In this document: one piece after another, positions 62,878 through 64,000 of the stretch
Layout of the letters: every line of letters starts with the position of its first letter
Position numbering within the stretch: the stretch's first letter is position 1
DNA from: Acestrorhynchus altus
Lineage: Eukaryota; Chordata; Actinopteri; Characiformes; Acestrorhynchidae
DNA length: 64,000 nt
Direction of reading: 5' to 3'
NCBI GenBank assembly: GCA_034509495.1
Contig: CM067511.1
Coordinates: forward strand, 24,218,200-24,282,199
Position numbers and translations under genes: made by a program
The notes under the pieces: model-generated
Told to the model about the DNA's origin: nothing
Seen by the model: only the letters and a program-made list of their open reading frames with translations
Databases searched by the model: none

Positions 62878-62893
62878 GGTTCCCATGGCAACC
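62878..62893. promoter_or_regulatory. near-consensus RFX (X-box) palindrome
   Basis: The 16-mer GGTTCCCATGGCAACC is a near-palindrome with one perfect RFX half-site (GTTGCC / GGCAAC) and one with a single mismatch, separated by AT. It lies about 2.3 kb upstream of abr exon 1. Binding is inference. Confidence 0.35.
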
Positions 62894-63386
62894 AGTCTTG
62901 CCATCCTTGCTGACCCTGTAGCGATTGGATGGGAAGAGAATGAATGGAACGGAACTGAATGTGTGAACGAGAGATGCCGCTGCTGCAGAATGAGTTCCCT
63001 CCCGTCCTCAGACTCTCTGCAAGCGGCAATAAATGGCATCTCCCCCTGGAGAACACAAACAAGTGGCCCATCTCTATTCAGACACAAAACACAGCACCCA
63101 GCTGAGGAGGAGTGGGATCAAAAAAGAAGTAAGAGAAGAAGGACAGACTGACTGATGAATTGTATGTTTGATCAGGCCAGGTCCTGTAATCACAGTAAAA
63201 TATAATTGCTGAAAATCAGTGATTACAGTGATCATGGAACAGGAACAGAAATGGTAGATGGTAGAGAAAGAAGGGTGTGATGGATGCAGGGGAAAATGAT
63301 GGGGGGGAGAGGGTTATGCCTCAGGCAAAAAGGAACCCCCTTAACAGCCACAGCCCAACACAGCTCGCTCTCTCTCTAAAAAAAAC

Positions 63387-63417
63387 CACACACACACACA
63401 CATACACACACATACAC

Positions 63418-63474
<57 letters not shown>
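63387..63474 (+). repeat. (CA)n microsatellite with CATA steps
   Basis: CA dinucleotides with TA interruptions in the first half. Confidence 0.97.
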
Positions 63475-63476
<2 letters not shown>

Positions 63477-63580
63477 GGGCTGTGATAAGCCAGGCTGAAC
63501 AACTTCAATTAGGACACAAATGCTCTGGGAGGATTCCCCTCCAGCTTTGTGTGAACAGTGTATTTACTCTACAGCTAGAT

Positions 63581-63586
<6 letters not shown>

Positions 63587-63643
<57 letters not shown>
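63587..63643 (+). repeat. (AC)n microsatellite
   Basis: Uninterrupted AC dinucleotides, 91 bp from the complementary TG array at 63734. Confidence 0.98.
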
Positions 63644-63645
<2 letters not shown>

Positions 63646-63732
63646 CAAACACACACGGCCAAACACACATTTGTTAAAGGTCAAGTTTACAGAGACCCTT
63701 TTATGGCATCAATTAAAAGAAACAAAACAAAA

Positions 63733-63733
<1 letters not shown>

Positions 63734-63816
<83 letters not shown>
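63734..63816 (+). repeat. (TG)n microsatellite
   Basis: About 41 TG units, the complement of the preceding AC array. Confidence 0.98.
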
Positions 63817-63821
<5 letters not shown>

Positions 63822-64000
63822 CATGGATAAAGTGCATCTGAATGTCCTGTCTCAAAATCAAAGTGACAAATCCTCAAAACAAAGAGCTACAAATATGGGT
63901 TACACACACGCACATACACACACACACACACACACTAGAACAGAGAAATTGAGACAAAGAACTGCACATCTGTGCAGGCACTCGTCGTCACAGGAATAAG

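Larger units (their letters stand above)
61031..64000. other. upstream flank of abr
   Basis: This flank lies beyond the exon 1 leader. It contains a Tc1 5' fragment (62048-62605), a (CT)-rich tract near 62840-62875, an RFX-like motif, and dense CA/TG microsatellites from 63386 onward. A 216-codon minus-strand frame (62437-63087) crosses the Tc1 fragment and GA tracts and is not a convincing gene. Nothing else was recognised. Confidence 0.7.

Noticed and set aside
62437..63087. 216-codon minus-strand frame as an upstream gene
   Set aside because: It crosses a Tc1 fragment and GA-rich low-complexity sequence in antisense. No recognisable domain, and no convincing splice partner to abr.
63482..63999. 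Frames of 119 and 159 codons at the right end
   Set aside because: Both are translations of the CA and TG arrays (Thr-His and Cys-Val runs).

Overview
The window is vertebrate nuclear DNA, most likely from a teleost. It is AT-rich and intron-dominated, full of long (CA/TG)n, (TA)n and (GA)n microsatellites, and littered with decayed Tc1/mariner elements, small inverted-repeat DNA transposons, tRNA-derived SINEs and 3' ends of LINEs. Several repeat families resemble ones I associate with ostariophysan fish (characins, catfishes, electric fishes). That taxonomic guess rests on memory, not on a search.

One protein-coding gene is supported: abr (activator of RhoGEF and GTPase, the paralogue of BCR), on the minus strand. 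Its 5' part is here and its 3' part runs off the left edge. Exon 1 (60524-60584), exon 2 (25251-25426), exon 3 (9132-9230) and exon 4 (3108-3293) join in frame to give the first 174 residues. These cover a short N-terminal tail, an acidic/proline-rich conserved segment, and the start of the Dbl-homology (RhoGEF) domain. All four exons have GT/AG boundaries. Introns 1 to 3 are about 35 kb, 16 kb and 5.8 kb; intron 4 continues past position 1.

The most interesting finding is a second, hidden first exon inside intron 2 (18985-19134). It encodes an acidic 50-residue N-terminus with a strong start context and a consensus splice donor. It ends in phase 0, so it cannot join exon 2 in frame but joins exon 3 perfectly. 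This predicts an internal promoter and a shorter Abr isoform of 145 residues to the end of exon 4. A CpG-rich alternating purine-pyrimidine tract lies about 1.8 kb upstream of it.

Region by region on the + strand. 1-3107 is intron 4, with a Tc1 deletion derivative, a LINE remnant and a (TA)n array. 3294-9131 is intron 3, with two small inverted-repeat elements, a Tc1 end and a 42-bp minisatellite. 9231-25250 is intron 2, with the alternative first exon, a degenerate CCTAAC-type array, a nested transposon and two SINEs. 25427-60523 is intron 1, a transposon graveyard with at least five Tc1-type fragments, two copies of one non-LTR retrotransposon 3' end, two SINEs of one family plus one of another, and repeat copies of two further families. 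60585-64000 is the leader and upstream flank. It has polypurine tracts on the gene strand, an RFX-like motif, another Tc1 fragment and dense microsatellites.

No second gene, tRNA gene, rRNA gene or CRISPR array was recognised. Most open reading frames in the window are microsatellite translations (poly Thr-His, Val-Cys, Tyr-Ile) or chance frames.
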